From assembly GCA_003166865.1 (NCBI GenBank), contig PMUP01000051.1, positions 43,419 through 107,418 of the forward strand: DNA of 64,000 nucleotides, in the 5' to 3' direction. The notes below the pieces were generated by a model. That model was not told the origin of the DNA and did no database searches. It was given only the letters and a program-made list of their open reading frames with translations. This DNA is from Bryobacterales bacterium. Lineage in GTDB: Bacteria; Acidobacteriota; Terriglobia; Bryobacterales; Bryobacteraceae. Within the stretch, counting starts at the first letter, position 1; each line of letters begins with the position of its first letter. Both the position numbers and the translations under genes were made by a program. Below, piece after piece: positions 18,466 through 27,086 of the stretch.

Positions 18466-19299
18466 TCAGGGCTGGCGCCGGAACAACGATTCGTTCTTCA
18501 GCAACTCCTCAAAACGCACGATGTCCTCGTTGTTCTCAATGCATTCGTACTCGTGCAGGCGCTCGCCCGGCCGCAGCGATAGGAACGATGGCGCGAGGCT
18601 CCAGGTCTTCGTGAACGCCTTGGGATCGTCGATGGTCACTTCGTAAGTGATGGTGTCGTAGTCCACGCGCGTATAGCGCTCGATCACATGCAGCGCGTCG
18701 GTATGAAGGCTCGCGCCGCCCACGCCCAGCCAGGTTTTGTCGTTGAACCCGATTACGTCCACCACCAGCGTGTCGCCTTCCCAGTGCGCCACCGAATCGC
18801 CCAGGAACGACGGGTCGATATCGTCGGGATGCTTGCGCCCGTCGGTTGGGATCACGCGAAATGCGTGAAATGTTTCGTACAGGAACGTGATCTCGCCCGG
18901 TGTCTGGATGATCTTGATGGGCAGCGGCATGTTAGTGATACGCGGGACTCCCACCAGCAGGCAGCGCGCGCTCGGATCGTCGATGTTGCGCCGGTCACGG
19001 ATTTCCTTGAGCTTGGACAGCATCCAATCCTGATATGGCGGCCGTGCGCGGCTCACCTGAGGGGCAGCCGGCGCGGCTGCTACCGCTGTGTCACCGGGAC
19101 GCGCCGCTTTCGCGTTGTCAGATCCGATGGCGAAGGCCAGTCCGCCTGCTCCACCGCCCTGCCAGATCCCGGACATGTCGGGCTTGCCATCCGCGGTGCG
19201 AGGGATGGGAGGCTTGGTTGGAGCTGCTGGCTTGGCTGCATCTTGTGCGAGAAGCGGTACTACGATAACTAGCGATGCAATTATTGTGATGCTTCGCAT
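18466..19299 (-). CDS. Exported protein of the 'DGKPDLSG' acidobacterial family
   Basis: 277 residues with a signal peptide (MRSITIIASLVIVVPLLAQ). The mature N-terminus carries IPRTADGKPDMSGIWQG, a motif recurring in exported acidobacterial proteins. The C-terminal half shows AHWEGDTLVVDVIGFNDKTWL and a series of beta strands. The same WEGD-L-V pattern occurs in the genes at 55099-55980, and the PDLSG motif occurs in the partial gene at 63614-64000. No catalytic motif is recognisable; function unknown. It ends 103 bp from the convergent membrane-protein gene and starts 21 bp downstream of an M20 peptidase gene on the same strand. Confidence 0.8.
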   Translation of the reverse strand: MRSITIIASLVIVVPLLAQDAAKPAAPTKPPIPRTADGKPDMSGIWQGGGAGGLAFAIGSDNAKAARPGDTAVAAAPAAPQVSRARPPYQDWMLSKLKEIRDRRNIDDPSARCLLVGVPRITNMPLPIKIIQTPGEITFLYETFHAFRVIPTDGRKHPDDIDPSFLGDSVAHWEGDTLVVDVIGFNDKTWLGVGGASLHTDALHVIERYTRVDYDTITYEVTIDDPKAFTKTWSLAPSFLSLRPGERLHEYECIENNEDIVRFEELLKNESLFRRQP

Positions 19300-19320
19300 C
19301 GCCTCAGTCTATCGTATCTG

Positions 19321-20712
19321 TCAGTGTTTCGTGCCCGCGATCGAGTTCACCGCCTGCCAGAAAAACTGCACGTGCTTGTACAGTGCGCTCTCGAGAATCC
19401 GTTCCTGATCGCTGTGCGGTCCGAAACCCTTCGGCCCGTCCTCTTCGTCCACCATCGCACCGACGCCATAGCACTCGACGCCCTTCGCGCGCAGAAACGC
19501 CATGTCGGTTGCGCCGGTCTGCATCAACGGTATCGTGATCACGCCATAAATGTTCTTGTAGGCTGCTTCGATGGCCCGATAAGCATCCGAATCCAATTTC
19601 GACGGCGCTGAGCCCGGGCGCTGATTGGTGGTCTCCGGTACCAGTTCGACTGAAGGGTCATTGATCACCTTGCGCATCATGTCGTAGAACGCGGCGATGT
19701 TCTCGTCCGGCAGCGCGCGAATGTCCAGCGTCGCTTCCGCCTCTGACGGAATCACGTTCACCTGATAGCCGCCCTTGATGACGTTGGGCGAAATGGAGGT
19801 GTGCAGCATCGAGTAGTCGATCGGATCGTGCTCGGCCAGATACTCGCGCACGGCTGGCGCCTTCTGCGCATCGAATAAACCTTTGAATCGCGCCGCCTCT
19901 TCGGGACTGCTGACCGCCGCCATCTTTTCGAAATAGAAACGCGTCGTGTCGTTGAACCGCATGGGCGGGTCCCAAGCCGCGATGGTCTCCACCGCCTTCG
20001 CCAGATGCACCACGGCGTTGGTTCGCAGCGGACGCGATCCGTGCCCCGAGATACCTTTTGCGACCAGGCGCGCGGCCCTGGGTTGCTTCTCCGTGGTTTC
20101 GATCAGCGCGTATCGCGCCTGTCCATTCTTCAGCCGCACTCCGCCAGCTTCCGCAAGACAGAACTCGGCGTCGATGTCGCTCCAATGCTCGTTCACCAAA
20201 TATTGGATGCCAGGCCCGGTGGAACCCTCCTCGCCGGCTTCCGAGACGAAGATCACGTCGCGATCCAGCGGCGTCTTCTGCCGCTTCAGCATCAGCATGG
20301 TCATCATTGTCGCCAGCAGATCGCTCTTGTCGTCGAGCGTGCCGCGCCCATAGACATAGCCGCCCTGCCGTGTCGCGCTAAAGGGCGGGAAGGTCCATTT
20401 GGCGGGGTCAACGCGCACCACGTCGCTGTGACCCATGATCAGGAGCGGCTTCTTGGAACCGTTGCCCTTCAACCGCGCGATGATATTGGCTCGCGCCGGG
20501 TCCTGCGCCACCATCATCACCTGGATGCCGTCGGCCTCCAGCGTTTTCTTGACGTACTCGGCTACCCGCGTCTCGTTGCCGACGCTGCTATCGATTTGTA
20601 CCAGCGCCTGAAAATGGCGCATGGCTTCGTCGTTAATTTTGGACCAATCGGGAGTCTGAGCGCCCGCAGGCAGCGCCCAAATTAGAAGGGCGAACACGAA
20701 GAGGTTTCGCAT
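19321..20712 (-). CDS. M20-family metallopeptidase, exported
   Basis: 463 residues with a signal peptide ending near PAGAQ. The di-zinc M20 motifs are present: GHSDVV (His95), GRGTLDDK (Asp127), SEAGEEGS (the catalytic/metal Glu pair 161-162) and a C-terminal His in GPHSDQE. A dimerisation lid domain lies at about 210-330. It should act as a periplasmic or secreted aminoacylase or dipeptidase; the specificity is unknown. It is upstream of the DGKPDLSG-family gene by 21 bp and may share its transcript. Confidence 0.92.
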   Translation of the reverse strand: MRNLFVFALLIWALPAGAQTPDWSKINDEAMRHFQALVQIDSSVGNETRVAEYVKKTLEADGIQVMMVAQDPARANIIARLKGNGSKKPLLIMGHSDVVRVDPAKWTFPPFSATRQGGYVYGRGTLDDKSDLLATMMTMLMLKRQKTPLDRDVIFVSEAGEEGSTGPGIQYLVNEHWSDIDAEFCLAEAGGVRLKNGQARYALIETTEKQPRAARLVAKGISGHGSRPLRTNAVVHLAKAVETIAAWDPPMRFNDTTRFYFEKMAAVSSPEEAARFKGLFDAQKAPAVREYLAEHDPIDYSMLHTSISPNVIKGGYQVNVIPSEAEATLDIRALPDENIAAFYDMMRKVINDPSVELVPETTNQRPGSAPSKLDSDAYRAIEAAYKNIYGVITIPLMQTGATDMAFLRAKGVECYGVGAMVDEEDGPKGFGPHSDQERILESALYKHVQFFWQAVNSIAGTKH

Positions 20713-20751
20713 CCGCCTAGTCTAGCGTACCCGTGGTCCGGGTTTTTGTAA

Positions 20752-22083
20752 TTACTTGGTCAGCCCCAAGGCCAGCGTGGGCCCCGACTTTCCGCGCGGC
20801 AACAGGCTCGGTCCCGAGGGTATGAAGATCTGGGCGGTATTCGTGTTCACATCCACCACCAGGCCCAAGAACCCCGACTGCATCTCGTCCCAATTCTGGT
20901 CGCCCCAATGCACTTCCTTGGTGGCATCTGGATTGTACTTATTGTTCAGCGAATTGTCGTAGTGCGCCACCGCGACCAGCCGCGTGCCCTTCGGCAGCAA
21001 CAGCGGCTTCTCCAGTTGGTATCCGACCTGCCAGTCGAAATTCCACTTGCCCTTGAAGATGACCTGCGATTCGCCCGTCGGGTAGATCGCGCGCAGCTCA
21101 TAATCTTTGCCGCGCAGGTGCATGTGCGGCTGGATGTACACCAACTCCGCGTGGTCCACGCCCACGGTCGATTCGCTCACCACTTCGGCGTTTTCATCGC
21201 CCGGAGGGATCACCAGATTGAAGGCCGCCGGCGTTCCGGGTGACATCCAGTAGCGGCGCTTTGGTGGCTCTTTCGCGAATACCAGTCCGACTTTGGACAG
21301 ATCGTCCTGTTCCGTGCCAACCGCCGTGTAGTGGATATTGAATACGATGTCCGAGCCCTTCGGCACGAACTTGGCCGAGCCGTCCACGTCGAATCTCTGC
21401 GCGCCCAGCCCAGGGTTGAACTTGCCCAGAAGATCCGTGCCTTCCTTCGCCCCGCCCATCGCTTCCGAGCCTTCTTCGTACGACTCGCCGTACACGGCAT
21501 GAGCCATCCATGTTGAACCGGGCGGTAAAACGATGGCTCTCATGTGATGCACCACCTTCGGATTTCCGGCGCGCATCTCCGCTGCCACTACCCAGGTGTC
21601 CTCCGGAAAATTAACCTTCACGCGGATGTTCTGGTAATTCACGGTCCCGGTAGCCTTCACGTGGAACGGCTTGGGCATTTCAATGATCATGTCGGGCTTG
21701 ATCTGCCAGCCCTCGGGAAACGTCAACGGCGGCGGCGCATCCTTGGTGTCGCCCTCAGGCGACCCATTGTTCGCCCAGGCCACCAGAGTGTTGACATCGG
21801 CGGCGCTCAGCCTGCGGTCGTTCGCGAAGTGGCCGAAGTTCGGATCGGCGAACCAGGGCGGCATCTTTTCGGTGACCACCGCCACCTTCATGGCCTTGGC
21901 CCACGGTCGCGCGTCCTTGTAGGTGATCAGCGACATCGGCGCCACTTCGCCCGGCCGGTGACAACCCTGGCAGTTCTTCTGCAGGATGGGCAGAACATCT
22001 TTATTGAAGGTGGGCGAACCGTTGTCCGTCGCGGCCACGGCGGCCATCGCAAATGCCAAACCGACCACAGAAATGCGCAGCAT
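20752..22083 (-). CDS. Cytochrome c domain fused to a copper type II (PHM-like) monooxygenase fold, exported
   Basis: 443 residues with a signal peptide. An N-terminal c-type cytochrome domain has one haem motif CQGCH (38-42) and a probable Met ligand at about 74 or downstream. The remainder resembles the two-domain copper type II ascorbate-dependent monooxygenase fold: all usual copper ligands can be placed, with HHM (His179, His180), IHY (His251), HMH (His320, His322) and DEM (Met401). A redox link from haem to copper, replacing ascorbate as electron source, is an attractive inference. The ligand pattern is seen directly; the substrate is unknown. It lies 39 bp upstream of the M20 peptidase gene. 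Confidence 0.82.
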   Translation of the reverse strand: MLRISVVGLAFAMAAVAATDNGSPTFNKDVLPILQKNCQGCHRPGEVAPMSLITYKDARPWAKAMKVAVVTEKMPPWFADPNFGHFANDRRLSAADVNTLVAWANNGSPEGDTKDAPPPLTFPEGWQIKPDMIIEMPKPFHVKATGTVNYQNIRVKVNFPEDTWVVAAEMRAGNPKVVHHMRAIVLPPGSTWMAHAVYGESYEEGSEAMGGAKEGTDLLGKFNPGLGAQRFDVDGSAKFVPKGSDIVFNIHYTAVGTEQDDLSKVGLVFAKEPPKRRYWMSPGTPAAFNLVIPPGDENAEVVSESTVGVDHAELVYIQPHMHLRGKDYELRAIYPTGESQVIFKGKWNFDWQVGYQLEKPLLLPKGTRLVAVAHYDNSLNNKYNPDATKEVHWGDQNWDEMQSGFLGLVVDVNTNTAQIFIPSGPSLLPRGKSGPTLALGLTK

Positions 22084-22169
22084 ATCGAACCCTCCTAGGG
22101 GGCAAAACCACTGCCAGTATTATATTTTAGTGCTGCATGCAACGCAATGGGCCGGTGTAAGCTAGGGTT

Positions 22170-23930
22170 GTGCGCCAGCGGTTTTGGTTAGCCATACTTG
22201 CCGTCCTTGCTATTCCGGCGTTCGCCGCCCCCGATGCGCCGTGGCGACTCGTGCGAAGCGAGCACTTCGAGATCTACGCGCAAGCGAGCGACCAGAGCGC
22301 CCGGGCTATCCTGACTTGGTACGAGCAACTCCGCGCTTTTTTCCTGCAGCAGAGCGGATGGAAAAACCAGTCTTCGAACCCAGTGCGCGTGATCGTGTTC
22401 GCGTCAGAGAGCGAATACCAGCCTTACCGCCTGCGAGCCACCTCCGACGCCTACTATGTTGGCTCCCTCGATCAGGATTACATCGTGATGGCCGGCGCCG
22501 ATCCCCCAGATTTCGCCACAGCGGCGCATGAATACGCGCACCTGGTGCTGCGGGCGTCCAGTCTGCAACTTCCTCCCTGGCTCACCGAAGGGCTGGCGGA
22601 ACTGTACTCCACGCTCCGAATGGACGACCGTGGCACCGAATTGGGCGGCCCACTGCCCGCGCGTCTGGACGCTCTGCGCAGGCGGGCTTGGATGCCTCTG
22701 GCGGACCTGACGGCTCTCTCCGTCGCGTCGCTACAGCAGGCGGAACGCAGCACAGTCGACCTGTTTTATGCCGAAAGTTGGGCGCTGACCGGAATGCTTG
22801 CACTTTCGCCCACGTACGCGGCTGGTTTTCAACAGCTCATCGCTCGGTCCGGCGCCAGCTTGCTGAGCCTGGAAGTCTTGACCAAGCACTACGGGAAATC
22901 GGCCGATGCGATCGCAGGCGATCTTCGCGTGTGGGTGGATCAGCGGGCAGCATCGTCTGTTCAGCTCGCGCGAGTGTCTCCCGAATCCGGAGCGGTGGAA
23001 ATCTCTGATGTTCCGCCGCTCGTCCCGCGCGTGCTGCTCGCACAGTTACTTTTGACTGCCGGCGAATTCGATCGCGCCGAAGCGCTTTTCCATGCTTTGG
23101 CGGACGCTTTGCCCGATTCCGCCGAGGTTTCCGCCGCACTCGGCTTGATCGCGCTGCACAAAGGCGATTCCGAGCGCGCGCGTCTCGGTTGGAAGCGAGC
23201 GATGGATCAAGGCATCACCGACGCCAAGCTCTGTTACCACTACGCGATTCTCGCCGATCAGGGCGGCCTGAGCCCGGATGATATCCGTCCGGCGCTGGAG
23301 CGCGCGGTCGCTCTGCAGCCTGATTTTGACGACGCTCATTACCAATTGGCGCTGATCGAGAAGAACGCCGGCCGATACGAAGCGGCGCTCCAACAGTTCC
23401 ACGCGATGCGCGTGGTGGCGGATGCGCGCGCGTACGCCTATTGGCTGGCGTTGGCCGACACGTTCAACGAGCTTGGACGCCGCGAAGAAGCTCAGTCGGC
23501 CGGCGGGCATGCCGCTGATCACGCCACCACCGCGGCCGAGCGCGCCCGCGCGGCGCAACAAACCTACATCGCTCAAACGGATCTCGGCGTTCAATTCGCC
23601 CGCGACCCAAGCGGCCATTTGCAGCTCAAGACCACGCGCATGCCGCACCAGACGGCGGACTGGAACCCCTTCATCGAGCCCGGCGACGACGTTCAACGCC
23701 TCCAGGGCCGCCTGCGCGAGATCGATTGTGGTAAGACGACCACCATTCGCGTGGAAGCGGCCGGTAAACTGATCACGCTTGCCATCCCCGATTTACAGCA
23801 CGTTCAGATGCGCCACGCGCCGCCGGAGTTCACGTGCGGTCCGCAAACACCGACACCCGTGACGATCGAATTCGCTCACGCCAGGAGCGGAAACGCCGAG
23901 GGTATCGTGCGAGGCATGGATTTCCAGTAA
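22170..23930 (+). CDS. HExxH metallopeptidase-like protein with TPR repeats, exported
   Basis: 586 residues, GTG start, signal peptide ending near AFAAP. A gluzincin-type zinc site is visible as HEYAH (120-124) with a downstream LTEGLAELY Glu about 20 residues later, in the arrangement of DUF1570-like peptidases. From about residue 280 there are at least four TPR-like helical repeats (for example RVLLAQLLLTAGEFDRAEAL, ALGLIALHKGDSERARLGWK, HYQLALIEKNAGRYEAALQQ). The C-terminal 110 residues are beta-rich. The product is probably a periplasmic protease with a protein-binding scaffold. The stop is 3 bp from that of the convergent fusion gene. Confidence 0.85.
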   Translation: MRQRFWLAILAVLAIPAFAAPDAPWRLVRSEHFEIYAQASDQSARAILTWYEQLRAFFLQQSGWKNQSSNPVRVIVFASESEYQPYRLRATSDAYYVGSLDQDYIVMAGADPPDFATAAHEYAHLVLRASSLQLPPWLTEGLAELYSTLRMDDRGTELGGPLPARLDALRRRAWMPLADLTALSVASLQQAERSTVDLFYAESWALTGMLALSPTYAAGFQQLIARSGASLLSLEVLTKHYGKSADAIAGDLRVWVDQRAASSVQLARVSPESGAVEISDVPPLVPRVLLAQLLLTAGEFDRAEALFHALADALPDSAEVSAALGLIALHKGDSERARLGWKRAMDQGITDAKLCYHYAILADQGGLSPDDIRPALERAVALQPDFDDAHYQLALIEKNAGRYEAALQQFHAMRVVADARAYAYWLALADTFNELGRREEAQSAGGHAADHATTAAERARAAQQTYIAQTDLGVQFARDPSGHLQLKTTRMPHQTADWNPFIEPGDDVQRLQGRLREIDCGKTTTIRVEAAGKLITLAIPDLQHVQMRHAPPEFTCGPQTPTPVTIEFAHARSGNAEGIVRGMDFQ

Positions 23931-23933
23931 AGC

Positions 23934-26150
23934 TTATTCCTGATCGAACAGTTCCGATCGGCTGATGCGCCCGCCTTTCAGAAACACCGCCTGAATGCTT
24001 TCAATCTGCTTGATGTCCTTGAGCGGATTGCCATCCACCAGCAAAAGCGTCGCTTCGTGTCCTTCTTTGACCAGACCAATCCGATCCGAGGCGCGCAACA
24101 GACGCGCCGCATTGTAAGTCGCGGCCTGCAGCGCCACTGCCGGCGGCAAACCCGCCTCCACCCACAGCTCCACTTCGCGTTCGATGGTGGGCCCGTGCAA
24201 CACCAGCGGATTACCCGCGTCGCTCCCGGTGACCAGCGTGACGCCGGCTTGCCAGGCCGCCACCAGATTTCGTTTTGCGATCCCCAGATCTATTCCATAT
24301 TTCTTGAGAGACTCGCCCATCTTCAGGCCGTCCGCCGATTGCAGAAACTTCTTCGAGGAATCGATCAGCCCCGGCGGCGCCACTTGCAAAACCAGAGGCC
24401 GCTCCAGCGGCTCCAGGCTGCCGTTTGCTGCGTCGGTGAATCCCTCCCACGCTGACATGGTTGGATCGTAGGTCACGCCGCCAGCCTTCATCTGCTCGAA
24501 AAGCGCCAGTGGGATCTCATCGCGCGACGATCCGTGCTCGATCCCGTTCACTCCCGCGCCCAGCGCATCGGCAACATCGCGCGAGTCTCCCGTGTGAACC
24601 ACAATCGGCAGCGCCTTGGCGCGCGCCTCCGCTGCCACCGCGCGAAAAACCGCCACATCCATTCGCTGGAACACAAAGCCGTTCTGTCCGGCCTCCAGAA
24701 TCGCCTTGATGCCGTCCACGCCGATCTGCTTCAGCGCATCCACCTGCTGCCGGGCTTCCTCCGGCGTACCCGGCGTGCGCACGATTTGAGCTTCGGCGGC
24801 CTTCCGATATGCCTCCGGAATGTAGCGAAGATACTCGGTGCCATGGCCACCCGGCGCCGTAAACATCGGACCAACCGCGAAAAGCTGTGCGCCCAGGCGC
24901 TCGCCGGAATTCACCAGCATGCGCGTCTTCAGAATGTCGTCCAACGGATCGCCAACGCTCTTCACCGCGGTGATCCCGCTGTAAAGATACGCGGCCAGTG
25001 CGCGCGGCATGGTCTTGCTATTCACATACGCGTCGGCGGATTGCGAGAATCCTCCGGGCGAGCTCAGGTGCACGTGCACGTCGATCAAACCTGGCAGCAC
25101 CGTCTTGCCTGCAGCCTCCACCGCCTCGGCGTGCAACTGCTTCGGATCGGGCGCCTCTCCTTCGTACACATGCTCGATCTTGCCGTTCTTGATCAGCACC
25201 GCGCCCGATTCGATCACGCGCCCGTCGCCCACGAAGATGCGCGCCCCGCGAATCAGCAGCGTGCGGCTCTGCTCGAATTGACGCTCCAGCAGTTTCGACT
25301 GCACAATGCTTTCCCTGCTGTGGGCTTGATACACGCCCAACACCAGGAACGGCGCAAGCACCGCCAGCAGCCACAGCTTGGCCGAGCCGGCGACCTTTTC
25401 TTCCTTTTCCCAGCGAAACAGCTTCACTCCCAGAAAAGTTGCCAGCACCGTGGTGAGGATCAGCGCCCCGGCCCCGGATGTGTTTTGCGCCAGCGTCTCG
25501 TTCTTCCCCACGATCGCTTGCATTCCATTCACCAGGTATGTCGACGGGATAAACTGCGCCACCAATTGCAGCCAATTCGGGAAGACGCTGATCGGAATCG
25601 TCATGCCGCTCAGGAACAGCATCGGAAAATACAGCATCTGAATTACGATCTGGCTTTCCTGCGCCGAGTTCACCACCGAGGCGATCATCAGCCCCAGTCC
25701 GCGAAACGCCAGCACTCCCAGCGAGATGAACACCAGTAGCGAGATCCAGCGCCGCGGAAATTCCATGCCGTAGATGAAGTGCGACAGCAGAATCATCAGC
25801 AGTGCCGAAGGAAGAAAGTTCAGCACGCCGGTGAGCAAGGACGCCACCAGCATGGGCGCGGCCGATATGGGCGCCACTTTGAACCGCCGCAGGATGTTCG
25901 CCTCGCGATCCTGTACCGCGCGGATTCCGGCACCGAAGAAACCAATCCCAAGAATCCCGATGCTCAGCACCATGGTGAGAACTTGAATGATCGCGCCGCC
26001 CTGCTCCGCATGGAACAATGTCGCGAAGATGAAAAAGAAAATCAGCGGGAACAGGTAGTTGAAAAAGATGACGGTCCTGTCCCGGTACGTCAGCTTGAGA
26101 TTGATCTCCGCCTGCGCCAGAAAGCCCTTTGTCATCTGCCCCAGCATCAT
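23934..26150 (-). CDS. ABC-2 type permease fused to a metal-dependent amidohydrolase
   Basis: 738 residues in one uninterrupted frame. Residues 1-250 are an ABC-2 (DrrB/YadH-like) permease with six membrane helices and the AVQDREANILRRFKVAPI loop. A seventh helix (about 258-275) follows, then an amidohydrolase (about 297-738) with metal and catalytic residues DVHVH (His359, His361), a candidate carboxylated Lys482 in DGIKAILEAG, His519, IEHGS (His539) and GSDAG (Asp644). With a cytoplasmic N-terminus, seven helices would place the enzyme in the periplasm (inference). The ATG at 26150 overlaps the ATPase stop (ATGA); the longer frame to 26249 lies inside the ATPase gene. This fusion is unusual; the substrate is unknown. 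Confidence 0.88.
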   Translation of the reverse strand: MMLGQMTKGFLAQAEINLKLTYRDRTVIFFNYLFPLIFFFIFATLFHAEQGGAIIQVLTMVLSIGILGIGFFGAGIRAVQDREANILRRFKVAPISAAPMLVASLLTGVLNFLPSALLMILLSHFIYGMEFPRRWISLLVFISLGVLAFRGLGLMIASVVNSAQESQIVIQMLYFPMLFLSGMTIPISVFPNWLQLVAQFIPSTYLVNGMQAIVGKNETLAQNTSGAGALILTTVLATFLGVKLFRWEKEEKVAGSAKLWLLAVLAPFLVLGVYQAHSRESIVQSKLLERQFEQSRTLLIRGARIFVGDGRVIESGAVLIKNGKIEHVYEGEAPDPKQLHAEAVEAAGKTVLPGLIDVHVHLSSPGGFSQSADAYVNSKTMPRALAAYLYSGITAVKSVGDPLDDILKTRMLVNSGERLGAQLFAVGPMFTAPGGHGTEYLRYIPEAYRKAAEAQIVRTPGTPEEARQQVDALKQIGVDGIKAILEAGQNGFVFQRMDVAVFRAVAAEARAKALPIVVHTGDSRDVADALGAGVNGIEHGSSRDEIPLALFEQMKAGGVTYDPTMSAWEGFTDAANGSLEPLERPLVLQVAPPGLIDSSKKFLQSADGLKMGESLKKYGIDLGIAKRNLVAAWQAGVTLVTGSDAGNPLVLHGPTIEREVELWVEAGLPPAVALQAATYNAARLLRASDRIGLVKEGHEATLLLVDGNPLKDIKQIESIQAVFLKGGRISRSELFDQE

Positions 26151-27079
26151 TCGCGCAGCCTCTTGCCGGTCAGCTCGATGAACACATCTTCGAGCGTCGG
26201 CCGCTTCAAGTGAATATCGGCCAGCCCGATGCCCAGTTGATCGATCCACTTCACCAATTCAACGATGGTCCGGGCCGGGTGCTCGGAATGCATTGTGAGC
26301 GATTTCCGGTCGTCCGAAAACGCGTGCTTCTCCGAGGTAAGAAACGCAGGCAGGCTCTCTGCGGGCACAGGTTGCTCGCATTCGATCTCAATGCGGCTTT
26401 GCCCCAGCGTGCGCTGCTGGATTTCGCGCGGGGTTCCGATCTCGATGATGCGTCCTTCATCGATGATGGCCACCCGGTCGCACACCCGTTCTGCCTCCTC
26501 GATATAGTGCGTGGTAAGCAGAATGGTGCGCTGGGCGTCGCGCAGCTCCTGAATCAGGCCGTGAATTTCCAGGCGGATTTGGGGGTCCAGGCCGCTGGTG
26601 GGCTCATCCAGAAACAGCAGCTGCGGATCGTTGATCAGGGCCAGCGCCAGTGCCACGCGCTGCTTCTGTCCGCCCGAAAGTTTCGAGTAATACTCGTCCC
26701 GCTTATCGCTGAGTTGGAGCCGCTCCAACAGCTTGTTGCGATCCACCTGATGCGAATAGAAGGACGCGAACAGCGCCAGCGCCTCGTGCACCTTGATCTT
26801 TTCCGGTAAGTTTGTCGCCTGCAGGCAAACGCCGATGCGGTCCTTGATTTCGCGCGCCTGGATGCCCGGATCAAGGCCCAATACCAGCGCCTCTCCGGAG
26901 CTGCGCGGCCGCAGGCCTTCCAGAATCTCGATGGTGGTTGTCTTGCCCGCGCCGTTCGGCCCCAGCAGGCCGAAGACCTCTCCCGCGCGCACTTCAAAAT
27001 CGACGCCGCGCACCGCTTCGAAGGTCCCGTAAAACTTGCGAAGTCCTCTTACGGAGATGACGGAGCCGTTGCCGTTCAA
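26147..27079 (-). CDS. ABC transporter ATP-binding protein
   Basis: 310 residues. Walker A GPNGAGKTT (40-48), the Q-loop LQATN, the signature LSGGQ (134-138), Walker B LLFLDEP (Glu159 catalytic) and the H-loop TTHYIEE are all intact. The C-terminal 80 residues form the DUF4162-like tail typical of DrrA/CcmA-type exporters. It powers the ABC-2 permease encoded by the immediately downstream gene, with which it overlaps by ATGA. The pair should form an exporter; the cargo is unknown. Confidence 0.95.
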   Translation of the reverse strand: MNGNGSVISVRGLRKFYGTFEAVRGVDFEVRAGEVFGLLGPNGAGKTTTIEILEGLRPRSSGEALVLGLDPGIQAREIKDRIGVCLQATNLPEKIKVHEALALFASFYSHQVDRNKLLERLQLSDKRDEYYSKLSGGQKQRVALALALINDPQLLFLDEPTSGLDPQIRLEIHGLIQELRDAQRTILLTTHYIEEAERVCDRVAIIDEGRIIEIGTPREIQQRTLGQSRIEIECEQPVPAESLPAFLTSEKHAFSDDRKSLTMHSEHPARTIVELVKWIDQLGIGLADIHLKRPTLEDVFIELTGKRLRE

Positions 27080-27086
27080 GCAGTAC

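Noticed and set aside
24534-25739. 401-codon plus-strand frame opposite the permease-amidohydrolase gene
   Set aside because: Shadow frame: His/Arg-rich without motifs, while the minus strand has a complete transporter and enzyme.
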